40,798 nt of DNA from Deltaproteobacteria bacterium (lineage in GTDB: Bacteria > Myxococcota_A > UBA796 > SXON01): the NCBI GenBank assembly GCA_947484175.1, contig CANKOI010000035.1:1-40798 (forward strand). Direction: 5' to 3'. This document shows positions 1 to 7,763 of the stretch, piece after piece. The position numbers were made by a program, and so were the translations under genes. The notes under the pieces were generated by a model. The model was not told the DNA's origin. It saw only the letters and a list, made by a program, of their open reading frames with translations, and searched no databases. Numbering within the stretch: the stretch's first letter is position 1; every line of letters begins with the position of its first letter.

Positions 1-1
1 C

Positions 2-202
2 TTCCTCGTCGTGGACGACCACCCCACCGTTGGCGCGCTGGTGGCCATGTCGCCTGGCGACACCGTGACCGTTACCACGTTGAAGAAGGACGGTGCGCTC
101 CTCCGCGAGTGGGTGTCGGTCGCTCGTGCCGGCGGCAGCGTGGTGATCGAGCGCGGCGAGCGCGGCGAGCGCATCTGCTGGCGCGCGGCCGCCGGCCGCT
201 GA
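2..202 (+). CDS. C-terminal fragment of an unidentified protein
   Basis: The reading frame is open from the window edge and stops with TGA at 200-202, so this is the 3' end of a gene that begins outside. The visible 66 residues include a segment SPGDTVTVTTLKKDG followed by short beta-strand-like stretches, faintly reminiscent of the end of a PDZ or similar small beta domain, but this is not enough to name a family. An internal GTG at 11 could start a 63-residue protein, but the frame is open upstream of it and I prefer a truncated gene. It ends 27 bases before the acyl-CoA dehydrogenase gene, so it may be in the same transcription unit. Confidence 0.45.
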   Translation, partial: FLVVDDHPTVGALVAMSPGDTVTVTTLKKDGALLREWVSVARAGGSVVIERGERGERICWRAAAGR

Positions 203-229
203 GGTCGCTCAGCCGGGCTACTAGGGGGC

Positions 230-1885
230 ATGGACGCTCCGCTGTCGGCCCGGGCCGCGTTTGACGCTTGGCGCGCTGAGCTCGCCGGGAATGCGTGGCT
301 CGCCGACCCCCATGTGCGTGAGTTGCTTGTGCGCTACGGGCGAGGGGAGCCGGAGGGCTTTGCCCGGTTCGGCGCGGACGTGGCCGGGCCGCTCGATCGC
401 CTCGCTATCGAAACGAACCGGGACGAAAACCTCCCCCGTTTGCGCCGCTACGACGACGTGGGCAACCGCATCGAAGCCGTTGCCTTTCATCCGGACTACC
501 ACAGCATCGGCCGTGCCGCGTATCGCACGGGCTTGATGGGCCTCTACCGGGAGCCCGGGCGGGAGCTCGAAACGCTCACCTACGCCTACCTGCTCGGGCA
601 GAACGGCGAGGCTGGCCACACCTGCCCCTTCGCTTGCACCGCCGGGATGATCCGCAGCCTGCAGGCGGCCGCGGCCGATGCCGCCGACCAACCCGTGCTC
701 GCCGGGTCGGTCTCGGCTGAACAGGCAGCAGCCTGGCTGGAGCGCCTCTACGACCCCGATTACGACACCCACGCCCACGCCTCGCAGTTCCTCACGGAGG
801 TGCAGGGCGGCTCCGACGTAGGCGCGAACGCGCTCGTCGCCCGCCAGAACGGCGATCGGTGGCACCTCAGCGGGGAGAAGTGGTTTTGCTCGGTGGTGGA
901 CGCCCAGCTCTTCCTCGTGACGGCGCGCCCCGAAGGCGCTCCACCGGGAACCGGCGGCCTCGCTGCGTTCGTCGTGCCGCGCTCGCTCGCCGACGGTTCC
1001 CCCAACCGCTTCGTGATCCGGCGCTTGAAGGTGAAGCTGGGCACCCGCTCGATGGCGAGCGCGGAGCTGGACTTCGTGGGCGCCGAGGCGTGGCGCGTGG
1101 GCGACTTCCGCCGCACGGTGGAGAGGGTGCTGAACACCTCGCGGGTGTACAACGCGATGGTGGCGGCGGGCCTCCTGCAGCGCGCCGCCCGCGAGGCCTC
1201 CGCGTACTCCCGGCACCGCCTCGCGTTCGGGCGCAGCATCCGCCAGTTCCCGGTGATCGCCCGCATCGTGGCGCGGTTGCAGACCGAAGCGTACGCGGCC
1301 CGCGCCAGCACCTTCTGGATCGCGGACATGGCGGACCGCGCCGCCACCGGGCGCGGGGTGGAGGGGGAGGAGCCCGCGTGGCGGATGCTCGTGAACCTCA
1401 ACAAGATGTGGACGGCCCTCACCTGTCCGGCCGCCATCCGCGACGCCATCGAAGTGTTCGGCGGCAACGGGGCCATCGAGGAGTTCAGCGTGCTGCCGCG
1501 CCTGCTGCGGGATGCGATGGTCGTGGAGGCCTGGGAGGGCGGGCACGGGGTGCTCTGCGCCCAGCTCCTGCGCGACAGCCAACGCCTCAAGCTGCACGAG
1601 CCGATGTTCGCCCTCCTCGAGCGGCTGCCCGAGGGCGAATTCGCCGCGGTTCGCGCCCGCTGGGAGGCCGTCGTGGCGCGCCCCGAATCCGAAGCGGCGT
1701 GGCACCTGCGCGATGTGGTGGAGGAGCTGCGGGTGGAGGTGCAGAGCGCGCTCCTCCTTGGCGAGGCTTCGCCCCGCTCGCGGCGGCTCGGCGAGCATTT
1801 GCGCGCCACCTCGCGGCGAGGCGCCGACCCGCTCGCCGACGCCGGACTCTCCTCTCGCGTTTCCACCCTTCTCGAGGACTGCTGA
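230..1885 (+). CDS. acyl-CoA dehydrogenase family protein (AidB-like subgroup)
   Basis: This 551-residue flavoprotein should oxidise an acyl-CoA (or related) thioester, passing electrons to FAD. The middle region has the family signature FLTEVQGGSDVGAN, followed by a beta domain with SGEKWFCSVVDAQLFLVTAR and RRLKVKLGTRSMASAE. The C-terminal helical domain has VFGGNGAIEEFSVLPRLLRD and then EAWEGGHGVL, where the Glu of WEG sits at the position of the usual catalytic base. The long N-terminal extension before the core and the GGSDVGAN sequence favour the AidB-like branch rather than short- or medium-chain enzymes; the substrate cannot be told. The ATG at 230 gives a full-length protein. The downstream membrane-protein gene starts 3 bases after the stop, and a Rieske protein follows, so an electron-transfer link within one operon is plausible but inferred. 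Confidence 0.9.
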   Translation: MDAPLSARAAFDAWRAELAGNAWLADPHVRELLVRYGRGEPEGFARFGADVAGPLDRLAIETNRDENLPRLRRYDDVGNRIEAVAFHPDYHSIGRAAYRTGLMGLYREPGRELETLTYAYLLGQNGEAGHTCPFACTAGMIRSLQAAAADAADQPVLAGSVSAEQAAAWLERLYDPDYDTHAHASQFLTEVQGGSDVGANALVARQNGDRWHLSGEKWFCSVVDAQLFLVTARPEGAPPGTGGLAAFVVPRSLADGSPNRFVIRRLKVKLGTRSMASAELDFVGAEAWRVGDFRRTVERVLNTSRVYNAMVAAGLLQRAAREASAYSRHRLAFGRSIRQFPVIARIVARLQTEAYAARASTFWIADMADRAATGRGVEGEEPAWRMLVNLNKMWTALTCPAAIRDAIEVFGGNGAIEEFSVLPRLLRDAMVVEAWEGGHGVLCAQLLRDSQRLKLHEPMFALLERLPEGEFAAVRARWEAVVARPESEAAWHLRDVVEELRVEVQSALLLGEASPRSRRLGEHLRATSRRGADPLADAGLSSRVSTLLEDC

Positions 1886-1888
1886 TCC

Positions 1889-2305
1889 ATGAACCACGTC
1901 CGCTCGTTCTTCGCAACCGTCGCCGCCTTCGTGGCGGGCAACATCGGCATCACCCTCGGGCAGGTGCTCAACGGCCTGTGCTTCCCGATGCCGGAGGGCA
2001 TGGACATGAACGACCCTGCGGCCTTCGCCGCGTGGGTGCAGACGCTTCCGGTCGCCGCGATGCTCGGCGTGGAGCTCTCCTACATCGTGGGCAGTCTGCT
2101 CTGCGGGTTCGTGGGCGCCGTGGCCCACCCGCCTCACGGAAGGGTGATCGCGCTCGTGACCGGGGTGTTCTTCACGCTGGCGAACATCATGAATGTGATG
2201 GCCATCCCCCACCCCAACTGGATGGTCGTACTCACGATGATCACCTTCGTGCCGCTCTCGGTGGCGGGTGCAGCGCTTGGTGCGCGGGTCCGGCCGGCGA
2301 GCTGA
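1889..2305 (+). CDS. small polytopic membrane protein of unknown function
   Basis: This 138-residue protein has about four hydrophobic helices, roughly residues 5-28, 48-75, 80-102 and 106-132, with a small acidic loop (PEGMDMNDPAAF) between the first two. I do not recognise a named family. The ATG lies 3 bases after the acyl-CoA dehydrogenase stop, and the Rieske gene starts 5 bases after this stop, so the three genes are very probably co-transcribed and co-translated. Its position between a flavin dehydrogenase and an Fe-S protein suggests it could be a membrane partner, but nothing in its sequence (no haem-ligand pattern is obvious) proves an electron-transfer role. Confidence 0.75.
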   Translation: MNHVRSFFATVAAFVAGNIGITLGQVLNGLCFPMPEGMDMNDPAAFAAWVQTLPVAAMLGVELSYIVGSLLCGFVGAVAHPPHGRVIALVTGVFFTLANIMNVMAIPHPNWMVVLTMITFVPLSVAGAALGARVRPAS

Positions 2306-2310
2306 ACGTC

Positions 2311-3918
2311 ATGGACTGGACCCCGATCCTCCCGCTCGCTGACCTGCCGCGAGGCGGCATGAAGGCTCGCCATGGCGTGCTGGTGGTGCGCCTCGACGAC
2401 GACTCCTTGCACGCGATGGAGAACGCCTGCCCCCACCAAGGCTACCCGCTCGCGCAGGGGGCGCTGGGCGGCGAGGTGCTCACGTGCTGCTGGCACAACT
2501 TCAAATTCAACGTGCGCAGCGGCGCCTGCCTCGTGGGGGAGGAGGGGGTGCAGACCCATCCTCTGCGCGTTCGCGACGGCATCGTAGAGGTGCAGCGTGT
2601 CGTGACGATCAACACCGCGGCGGCATGGGCGAGCCTTGCGGAAGCGATGACGAAGGTTCAGGGCTCCCGCATCGCCCGCGAGGTGGCGCGGCTTTTGGCG
2701 GCGGGCGTGGCGCCCGCCGCGCTCCTCGGGTGGGCCGCCGCGTGGGACGCCGACCACGGCGAGTACGGCCCCAGCCACACCGGTGCCCTCGCCGCCGACC
2801 TTGTCGGCTGGCTCGGGGAGCCCCCCGCGGGCGTGGACGCCCGCGTGCACGACGTGCAGCTCGTGTCGGAGGCCCTCGATCTGGCGGCGCGGGCCCACCC
2901 GGGCCGGCCGGCCCGGGAGCGGCCCGCGCCGGAGCGCGGGAACGGCGATGTGGCGGCGGAGCTGCGCCGGCGGGCGGAAGCCGAGGAAGCCGAAGGCGCC
3001 GAGGCGCTGGTGCGCGGGATGGTCGCCGCGGGCGCCGCCCGCGGTGCCTTGCAGGCGGCGCTCTACCCGCTGGTCGCCGACCACTTCCTCGACTTCGGCC
3101 ACGAGTTGATCTACCTGCCCAAGCTGCTTGACCTGATCGAGCACAGCGGCCCCGAGTACGCCGACGCGCTCCTCGGCGGCTGGACCTTCGGCGTGGTCAT
3201 GGGCACCCGGGAGGACTCGCTGCCTCCGTGGGCGGGGTTCCGCCGCCGCCTCGCGGCCTTCGCCGACGGGGGCGGGCTCCTCGCGGCGCACGCCGCTCGG
3301 CACGCTGCCGGAACGGAAGCCGCCGTCAGCGTGGAGGCGCTCCACCACACGCTGGTGCACGCGGCCCCGCCCGCCGTCTTCGACGCCGTGGCCGCCGCGC
3401 TCCGCGCCGGCCCCTGGGCCCCCGTCCTCGATGCCCTCGTACTCGCCGGCGCCGAGCGCCTTCTACGCTTCGATCCCGCCCACGACCGGAACCCCGACGT
3501 GGAAGAGGGCTGGCTGGATGTGACCCACCGCTTCACCGTGGCGAGCGCAGCCCGGCACGCCGCTGAGGTGTGGGACCACCCCGACGCCGCCCGTATCGTG
3601 TTGGCCACCGCCCACTTCATCGCGCTTGCCCGACCGCTCGACGCGGCAGCGCCCTCGCCGCCCCCCGCACCGCCGAGCGAGCCCGCGCTGCGCGCGGTCG
3701 TGCTCGGCGGCCGTGCCCGGCGCGCGATCTTCTTCGCCCACGACGTGAAGACGCTCGTGGCGGCGCGAGCCGAAGGCGAGCGCCTGCGGAGCGCGCTGCC
3801 GATGCAGGCGGTGGCGCACTACTTGGCGCATCCGTTGCAGGAGCGGCTCACGCGCCGCTTCGCCAGCGAGGCGGTGCGGCTGGTGAGGGACGGCAAGCCG
3901 CCGGGGCAGGTGGGCTGA
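2311..3918 (+). CDS. Rieske [2Fe-2S] protein with a large uncharacterised C-terminal domain
   Basis: The first 100 residues form a Rieske-type domain. The cluster ligands are visible as CPH in ENACPHQGYPL and, 16 residues later, CCWH in LTCCWHNFKF, matching the C-x-H...C-x2-H pattern of ferredoxin-like and oxygenase Rieske domains. Residues ~105-535 are Ala/Leu-rich and helical, with scattered His and acidic residues (DFGHELIYLPK, HHTLVHAAPPAVFDAV, DVEEGWLDVTHRF). I cannot assign that half; a metal-dependent oxygenase-like helical domain is one possibility. The open frame extends far upstream, antisense-like, inside the dehydrogenase gene, but the ATG at 2311 sits just after the preceding gene and starts directly with the Rieske fold, so I take it as the start (535 residues). 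Confidence 0.85.
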   Translation: MDWTPILPLADLPRGGMKARHGVLVVRLDDDSLHAMENACPHQGYPLAQGALGGEVLTCCWHNFKFNVRSGACLVGEEGVQTHPLRVRDGIVEVQRVVTINTAAAWASLAEAMTKVQGSRIAREVARLLAAGVAPAALLGWAAAWDADHGEYGPSHTGALAADLVGWLGEPPAGVDARVHDVQLVSEALDLAARAHPGRPARERPAPERGNGDVAAELRRRAEAEEAEGAEALVRGMVAAGAARGALQAALYPLVADHFLDFGHELIYLPKLLDLIEHSGPEYADALLGGWTFGVVMGTREDSLPPWAGFRRRLAAFADGGGLLAAHAARHAAGTEAAVSVEALHHTLVHAAPPAVFDAVAAALRAGPWAPVLDALVLAGAERLLRFDPAHDRNPDVEEGWLDVTHRFTVASAARHAAEVWDHPDAARIVLATAHFIALARPLDAAAPSPPPAPPSEPALRAVVLGGRARRAIFFAHDVKTLVAARAEGERLRSALPMQAVAHYLAHPLQERLTRRFASEAVRLVRDGKPPGQVG

Positions 3919-3940
3919 CCCACCCAACGAGGAACGGTCG

Positions 3941-3983
3941 GCCTGTCAAGCGACTCCGCTGGGCTTGCTGCGGCGGCTCATTA
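3941..3983. repeat. copy A of a ~45-bp dispersed repeat
   Basis: The segment reading CTGTCAAGCGACTCCGCTGG and continuing GCTTGCTGCGGCGGCTC recurs at 38248-38293 with 34 identities over 39 aligned columns, and both copies end in ATTA. This copy lies in the convergent gap between the Rieske gene and the symporter gene, directly after the symporter stop codon (minus strand). It contains a 5-bp inverted repeat (CAAGC...GCTTG) that copy B does not keep, so a terminator hairpin is not a sufficient explanation. Confidence 0.7.
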
Positions 3984-3984
3984 T

Positions 3985-5169
3985 CTACCCCTCCGCGTCT
4001 ACACACGCCGCGATCACCAGGTCGCCGGCCACGTTGAGCGTCGTGCGGCACATGTCGAGGATGCGGTCGAAACCCACGAGCACACCGACCGACTCGGGGG
4101 GCAGGCCCACCGCCGTGGCCAGCGCCGCGATCACCGGCAGGGAGGCCCCCGGGACACCGGCGGTGCCTACCCCCGCGGCGATCGAGACGATGACGATCAG
4201 CGCGGACTGGCTCACCGAGAGGTCCACGCCGTAGAGCTGCGCGAGGAACAGGACGGACACCCCCTCGAAGAGGGCCGTGCCGTTCTGGTTCGCTGACGCG
4301 CCGACCGTGAGCACGAAACGAGCGAGGTCGGGCCGGAGCCCGAGCCCGCTGTCGGCCACGCGCAACGTGGTGGGAAGCGTGGCCGCGCTCGATGCGGTGG
4401 AGAAGGCCACGGCGAGGGCGGGCTGGATGGCTCGGTAGAAGGCCAGCGGGGAGCGCCGCGCGAGGAGGTGCAGCGCCGCGCCGTACACCACGATCCCTTG
4501 AATCAGGATGGCCCCGACCACGACCGCAACGAAGCGGGCGAGGGGTGCCAGGCCCTCGAGCCCGGTGCGCGCTACGAGCACGCAAGTGAGGCCCGCCACG
4601 CCTACCGGCGCGAGCTTCATCACCATCTGCACGCCCACCACCAGCACATCGAAGAGCCCCTGCACCCACTCGACGAGGCGCCGTGCGGGCTCTCCTGACG
4701 AGCGCCGCACCGCGAGGCCCACGAGTACGGCGACCAAGAGCACACCGAGCAGATCGCCCTTCGCGGCGGCCGCGATGACGTTGTCGGGCACCATGTTCAC
4801 GAAGGTGTCGATGGGCGGCGTGTCGATTGCCGCCACCGGCTTGCCGGCAGGGAGCGCGCTCCGGTCGATGCCGCGCCCGGGATGCACGACGGTGACGAGG
4901 AACACGCCCACCCCGACCGCCGTAGCGGTGAGCGCCACCGTGAGGCCGAGCGCCCGCGAGGCCACCCCCCCGAGCGCGCCCGGCTTCAGCTCGGCGATGC
5001 CCAGCACGAGCGCCGCCGCCGCGAGCGGCATCACCAGTACCAGCAGCAGCCGCATGAAGAGGGCGCCCGCAGGGCGGGCGACGAGATCCACGAGCCACGG
5101 GGCGTGGGGCGCCACGAAGGCGCCGAGGAGGGCGCCCGTGGCCATGCCGAAGAGGATGCGGAGGGCCAT
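3985..5169 (-). CDS. dicarboxylate/amino acid:cation symporter (DAACS family)
   Basis: This 394-residue inner-membrane carrier belongs to the GltP/DctA/SdcS fold. Family marks are visible: the Ser-rich hairpin STASSAATLPTTLR, the TM7 motif NQNGTALFEG (usually NMDGT in glutamate carriers, so substrate or cation specificity may differ) and the second hairpin GTAGVPGASLP. The C-terminal segment FDRILDMCRTTLNVAGD matches the conserved TM8 substrate-binding helix with its Asp and Arg. It should import acidic or neutral amino acids or dicarboxylates with Na+ or H+. The frame is open far upstream, but the ATG at 5169 is followed at once by the first TM helix (ALRILFGMATGALLGAFVAP). It begins 2 bases after the hydratase stop, so it is probably the last gene of the thiolase-hydratase operon. 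Confidence 0.92.
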   Translation of the reverse strand: MALRILFGMATGALLGAFVAPHAPWLVDLVARPAGALFMRLLLVLVMPLAAAALVLGIAELKPGALGGVASRALGLTVALTATAVGVGVFLVTVVHPGRGIDRSALPAGKPVAAIDTPPIDTFVNMVPDNVIAAAAKGDLLGVLLVAVLVGLAVRRSSGEPARRLVEWVQGLFDVLVVGVQMVMKLAPVGVAGLTCVLVARTGLEGLAPLARFVAVVVGAILIQGIVVYGAALHLLARRSPLAFYRAIQPALAVAFSTASSAATLPTTLRVADSGLGLRPDLARFVLTVGASANQNGTALFEGVSVLFLAQLYGVDLSVSQSALIVIVSIAAGVGTAGVPGASLPVIAALATAVGLPPESVGVLVGFDRILDMCRTTLNVAGDLVIAACVDAEG

Positions 5170-5171
5170 GG

Positions 5172-6431
5172 TTACAACCGGTAGTGCATCGTGTATCGCA
5201 TCAGCAGCGCCTCTTCGGCGGCACGCAGGCCGCGAATCTCCAGACCGGTGTGATCGACCATCGCGGCGAGGGCCTTCTCGTCTTGTGGATCCATCATCGC
5301 CACCAGCAGCAGGTCGCCCTCGCGGCGCACCGGGATCACGAGGTGTTGGCGCACGAGCCAGGTGGGGAGGAGATCGAGAACGGTGTCGGCGATGGCAATG
5401 TGCTCGAGGTCGACTTCGGGGGGGAGGGGAGGCGGGGGGTCGGGTTCCTCCGCGCCGGCTTCCCCTTCGAACACGGAGCCTTCGGGCACGCGAGAACTCA
5501 GCGCGAGGGCTTCGACGCCGCGCTCGGTCGGTCGCTCGGCCGCCCGCGGCGCGGGTGCTGGCGGGGGCGCCGGCGCCGCTTCGGGCGAGGGTGCGGGGGC
5601 GTTGCGGGGGGCATGCCCCCCGCCTCCACCCGGCACCGGCCTTCCCGTGAATTGCGGCGCTCGTTTGGCCAGAAACGCAGCCAGCCCCTCCCCCGCATCC
5701 GGCGAGGTGAACAGCCGCTGTTGCAGCTCCCGCTCCAGCGCGAGCCCGCTCTCCAACGGCAGGTCGGCCCCGCTCACGACCGCCCGCTTGATCAGCCCCA
5801 CCGCTCCGGCGGCCTTGTGCGGCGCACAGAAGCTGGATGCGTATTTCAGCACCTCCTGCCACCAGTCGTCGGCGGGGAAGACAGCGTGTACGAGGCCCAT
5901 GGCGGCGGCGTCCTCGACGGGGAGGTTGCGGCCCTCAACCATGAACTGGAGGGCCTGAGCGCGGCCGAGGATGCGGCTGAGGCGCTGGGTGCCGCCGGTG
6001 CCCGGCAAGACCCCCAACGACACCTCCGGCATGCCCACGAGGTTCGGTTTGGCGCCGCTCTCCTTGCCCACCCGCAGGTCGCAGGCGAGGGCGATTTCGA
6101 GCCCTCCACCCACACAATGACCGTTGATCGCGGCGATCACCAGCTTGGGCGTGTGTTCGAGGCGCAGGAGCGTTTCGTTGGCGTGCAGGCAGAACGCGTA
6201 CTTCTGCTCGGGCTCCAGCGATTGGAGGTAGGCGATGTCGGCGCCGGCGCAGAAGAACTTGTCACCGGCGCCGCGGATCACGATGACGTCGATTTCCGGG
6301 GCCATCCGGATGTCGAGCACGTGCGCGTCGAGCTCGCGGTGCATGGCGTGGCTGTAGCCATTGGCGGGGGGGTTGTTCAGCGTGAGGACCGCGACGCGGT
6401 CTACGTCCTGACGGTGTACGAGCATGTTCAC
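5172..6431 (-). CDS. enoyl-CoA hydratase/isomerase fused to a GspE_N/MshEN-like domain
   Basis: Residues 1-260 are a crotonase-fold enoyl-CoA hydratase. Oxyanion-hole segments are FFCAGADI and [18 protein letters not shown], and [18 protein letters not shown] carries the usual second acidic position. The enzyme should hydrate trans-2-enoyl-CoA during fatty-acid or aromatic-acid breakdown. Residues ~262-335 are a Pro/Ala/Gly-rich linker. Residues ~341-419 (containing [34 protein letters not shown] and TGLEIRGL) resemble the N-terminal domain of type II secretion/type IV pilus ATPases (GspE_N, part of MshEN). The full two-motif c-di-GMP-binding MshEN is not evident, only this half. The ATG overlaps the thiolase stop by 4 bp. 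The domain call rests on pattern recognition. Confidence 0.88.
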   Translation of the reverse strand: MNMLVHRQDVDRVAVLTLNNPPANGYSHAMHRELDAHVLDIRMAPEIDVIVIRGAGDKFFCAGADIAYLQSLEPEQKYAFCLHANETLLRLEHTPKLVIAAINGHCVGGGLEIALACDLRVGKESGAKPNLVGMPEVSLGVLPGTGGTQRLSRILGRAQALQFMVEGRNLPVEDAAAMGLVHAVFPADDWWQEVLKYASSFCAPHKAAGAVGLIKRAVVSGADLPLESGLALERELQQRLFTSPDAGEGLAAFLAKRAPQFTGRPVPGGGGGHAPRNAPAPSPEAAPAPPPAPAPRAAERPTERGVEALALSSRVPEGSVFEGEAGAEEPDPPPPLPPEVDLEHIAIADTVLDLLPTWLVRQHLVIPVRREGDLLLVAMMDPQDEKALAAMVDHTGLEIRGLRAAEEALLMRYTMHYRL

Positions 6432-7606
6432 TCCACGGCTTCAAAGAGGGTGGCCACGCCCTGACCCACACCCACGCAGAGGGTGGCGACACCGTACCGT
6501 GCGCCGCGGCCACGCATGGCGTGGAGGAGGGTGGTGGTGATCCGGGCGCCCGACATGCCCAGAGGGTGGCCGAGCGCGATGCCGCCGCCCTTGATGTTCA
6601 CGCGGTGGGGGTCGATTCCCAGCTCGCCGATCACCGCCAGCGCCTGCGCGGCGAAGGCTTCGTTGATTTCCCAGAGGTCTACGTCGCCGACGTTCAAGCC
6701 GGCGCGGGCAAGGCACTTCTGCACGGCAGGAACCGGGCCGATGCCCATCACGCGGGGGTCTACCCCCGCGCTCGCGCAGGCGAGGATGCGGCCGATGGGA
6801 GCCAGGCCCAGCTCCGCCGCCCGCTCGGGGCTCGCCACGAGGAGCGCCGCCGCCCCATCGTTCAGGGTGCTGGAATTGCCGGCCGTCACGGTGCCGCCCT
6901 TCCGAAACACGGGGCGCAGACGAGCGAGGTTTTCGGCCGTGCTGTCGGAGCGGGGGCCTTCATCGGCCGAGAGCGGCTCGTCCTTGCCCCGCGGGACCGG
7001 CACGATCTCGGCCCCGAAGTTGGCGGCGAGGGCCTTGCGATGGCTTTCGGAGGCGAACAGGTCTTGATCCTCCCGCAAGATGCCGAAGCGCTCCACGACG
7101 TTCTCGGCGGTCTCCCCCATCGCCTCCAACGGAAAGAGAGCCTCCATCGCGGGGTTCGGAAAGCGCCAGCCCAGCGAACTGTCGAAGCCCGTGATGTTCC
7201 CGAACTTCGGGGCCACGTTGCCGCGCGCAAAAACGTAGGGCGCCCGCGACATGCTCTCGACACCGCCCGCCAGCACCACCCCGGCATCGCCCGCGAGCAC
7301 CATCCGAGCGGCGTTGTTGATGGCTTCGAGGCCCGAGGCGCACAGGCGGTTCACGGTGTAGGCGGGTGTGCCGTGCGGCAGGCCCGCGAGGAGCGCGGCC
7401 ATCCGGGCCACGTTGCGGTTGTCTTCGCCGGCCTGGTTCGCGCAGCCGAGGATCACCTCGTCGATCGCGGCGGGATCGACGCCGCTGGCGCGCACCACGG
7501 CGGCGATCACGTGCGCGGCGAGGTCGTCGGCGCGCACGCCCGAGAGGCCGCCCCCGAAGCGACCGATCGGAGTGCGGAGCGGCGACACAATGACGGGGTG
7601 CGACAT
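6428..7606 (-). CDS. acetyl-CoA C-acyltransferase (thiolase)
   Basis: A 392-residue degradative-type thiolase that cleaves 3-ketoacyl-CoA with CoA, releasing acetyl-CoA. The nucleophilic Cys lies in [17 protein letters not shown], followed by [12 protein letters not shown]. The other active-site elements are [11 protein letters not shown], the His in [17 protein letters not shown] and the second Cys in TLCVGVGQG. Length and motifs are canonical; similarity to beta-ketoadipyl-CoA and FadA thiolases is comparable by eye, so the exact substrate is open. It is the first gene of a minus-strand operon with the hydratase fusion (4-bp ATGA overlap) and the symporter. No regulator gene is adjacent. 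Confidence 0.94.
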   Translation of the reverse strand: MSHPVIVSPLRTPIGRFGGGLSGVRADDLAAHVIAAVVRASGVDPAAIDEVILGCANQAGEDNRNVARMAALLAGLPHGTPAYTVNRLCASGLEAINNAARMVLAGDAGVVLAGGVESMSRAPYVFARGNVAPKFGNITGFDSSLGWRFPNPAMEALFPLEAMGETAENVVERFGILREDQDLFASESHRKALAANFGAEIVPVPRGKDEPLSADEGPRSDSTAENLARLRPVFRKGGTVTAGNSSTLNDGAAALLVASPERAAELGLAPIGRILACASAGVDPRVMGIGPVPAVQKCLARAGLNVGDVDLWEINEAFAAQALAVIGELGIDPHRVNIKGGGIALGHPLGMSGARITTTLLHAMRGRGARYGVATLCVGVGQGVATLFEAVE

Positions 7607-7690
7607 ACAAACCTCAGCGCCCCTTGGCTGTATCGCGGGGGCGGCTCCGGGAACGTGGGCAGGCGCGGATCGCTGCGCGGGTGAACGCGG

Positions 7691-7763
7691 ACTATAGGAT
7701 TCTTTGTGATCTTATTGCAGACGGAGGTAACCTAGAATAAGTAGGCAAAGATAGCTATAATCT
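7691..7763 (+). promoter_or_regulatory. AT-rich leader upstream of the AAA ATPase gene
   Basis: This stretch is strikingly AT-rich against the G+C-rich surroundings. It contains a small inverted repeat CCTAGAATAAGTAGG (7731-7745), a Shine-Dalgarno-like GGAGGT at 7722-7727 with no start codon at the right distance, and a perfect TATAAT at 7756-7761 only 2 bases before the annotated ATG. A -10 element so close to the start would place transcription inside the gene, so either it is fortuitous or translation starts further in. Regulatory function is inferred from composition only. Confidence 0.4.

Noticed and set aside
221-2212. 663-codon open frame on the minus strand opposite the acyl-CoA dehydrogenase and membrane-protein genes
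   Set aside because: Its translation is His/Arg/Gly-rich without any recognisable motif, and the plus strand carries a complete enzyme; high G+C makes long antisense frames common.
859-2310. Upstream part of the long plus-strand frame that ends with the Rieske protein
   Set aside because: It lies inside the dehydrogenase gene in another frame and is Arg/Ala/Gly-rich; the Rieske protein starts cleanly at 2311.
3941-3983. Simple rho-independent terminator between the convergent Rieske and symporter genes
   Set aside because: The CAAGC/GCTTG pairing is short, no T-run follows and the pairing is not kept in the second copy of the repeat.
4975-5060. GC-rich simple-sequence runs such as repeated GCC/CGG triplets
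   Set aside because: These encode Ala/Gly/Arg runs in TM and linker regions and are expected from base composition; not a structured repeat.
5172-5862. N-terminal extension of the symporter frame upstream of 5169
   Set aside because: It overlaps the hydratase gene in another frame and has no TM or carrier features; the carrier starts with its first helix at 5169.
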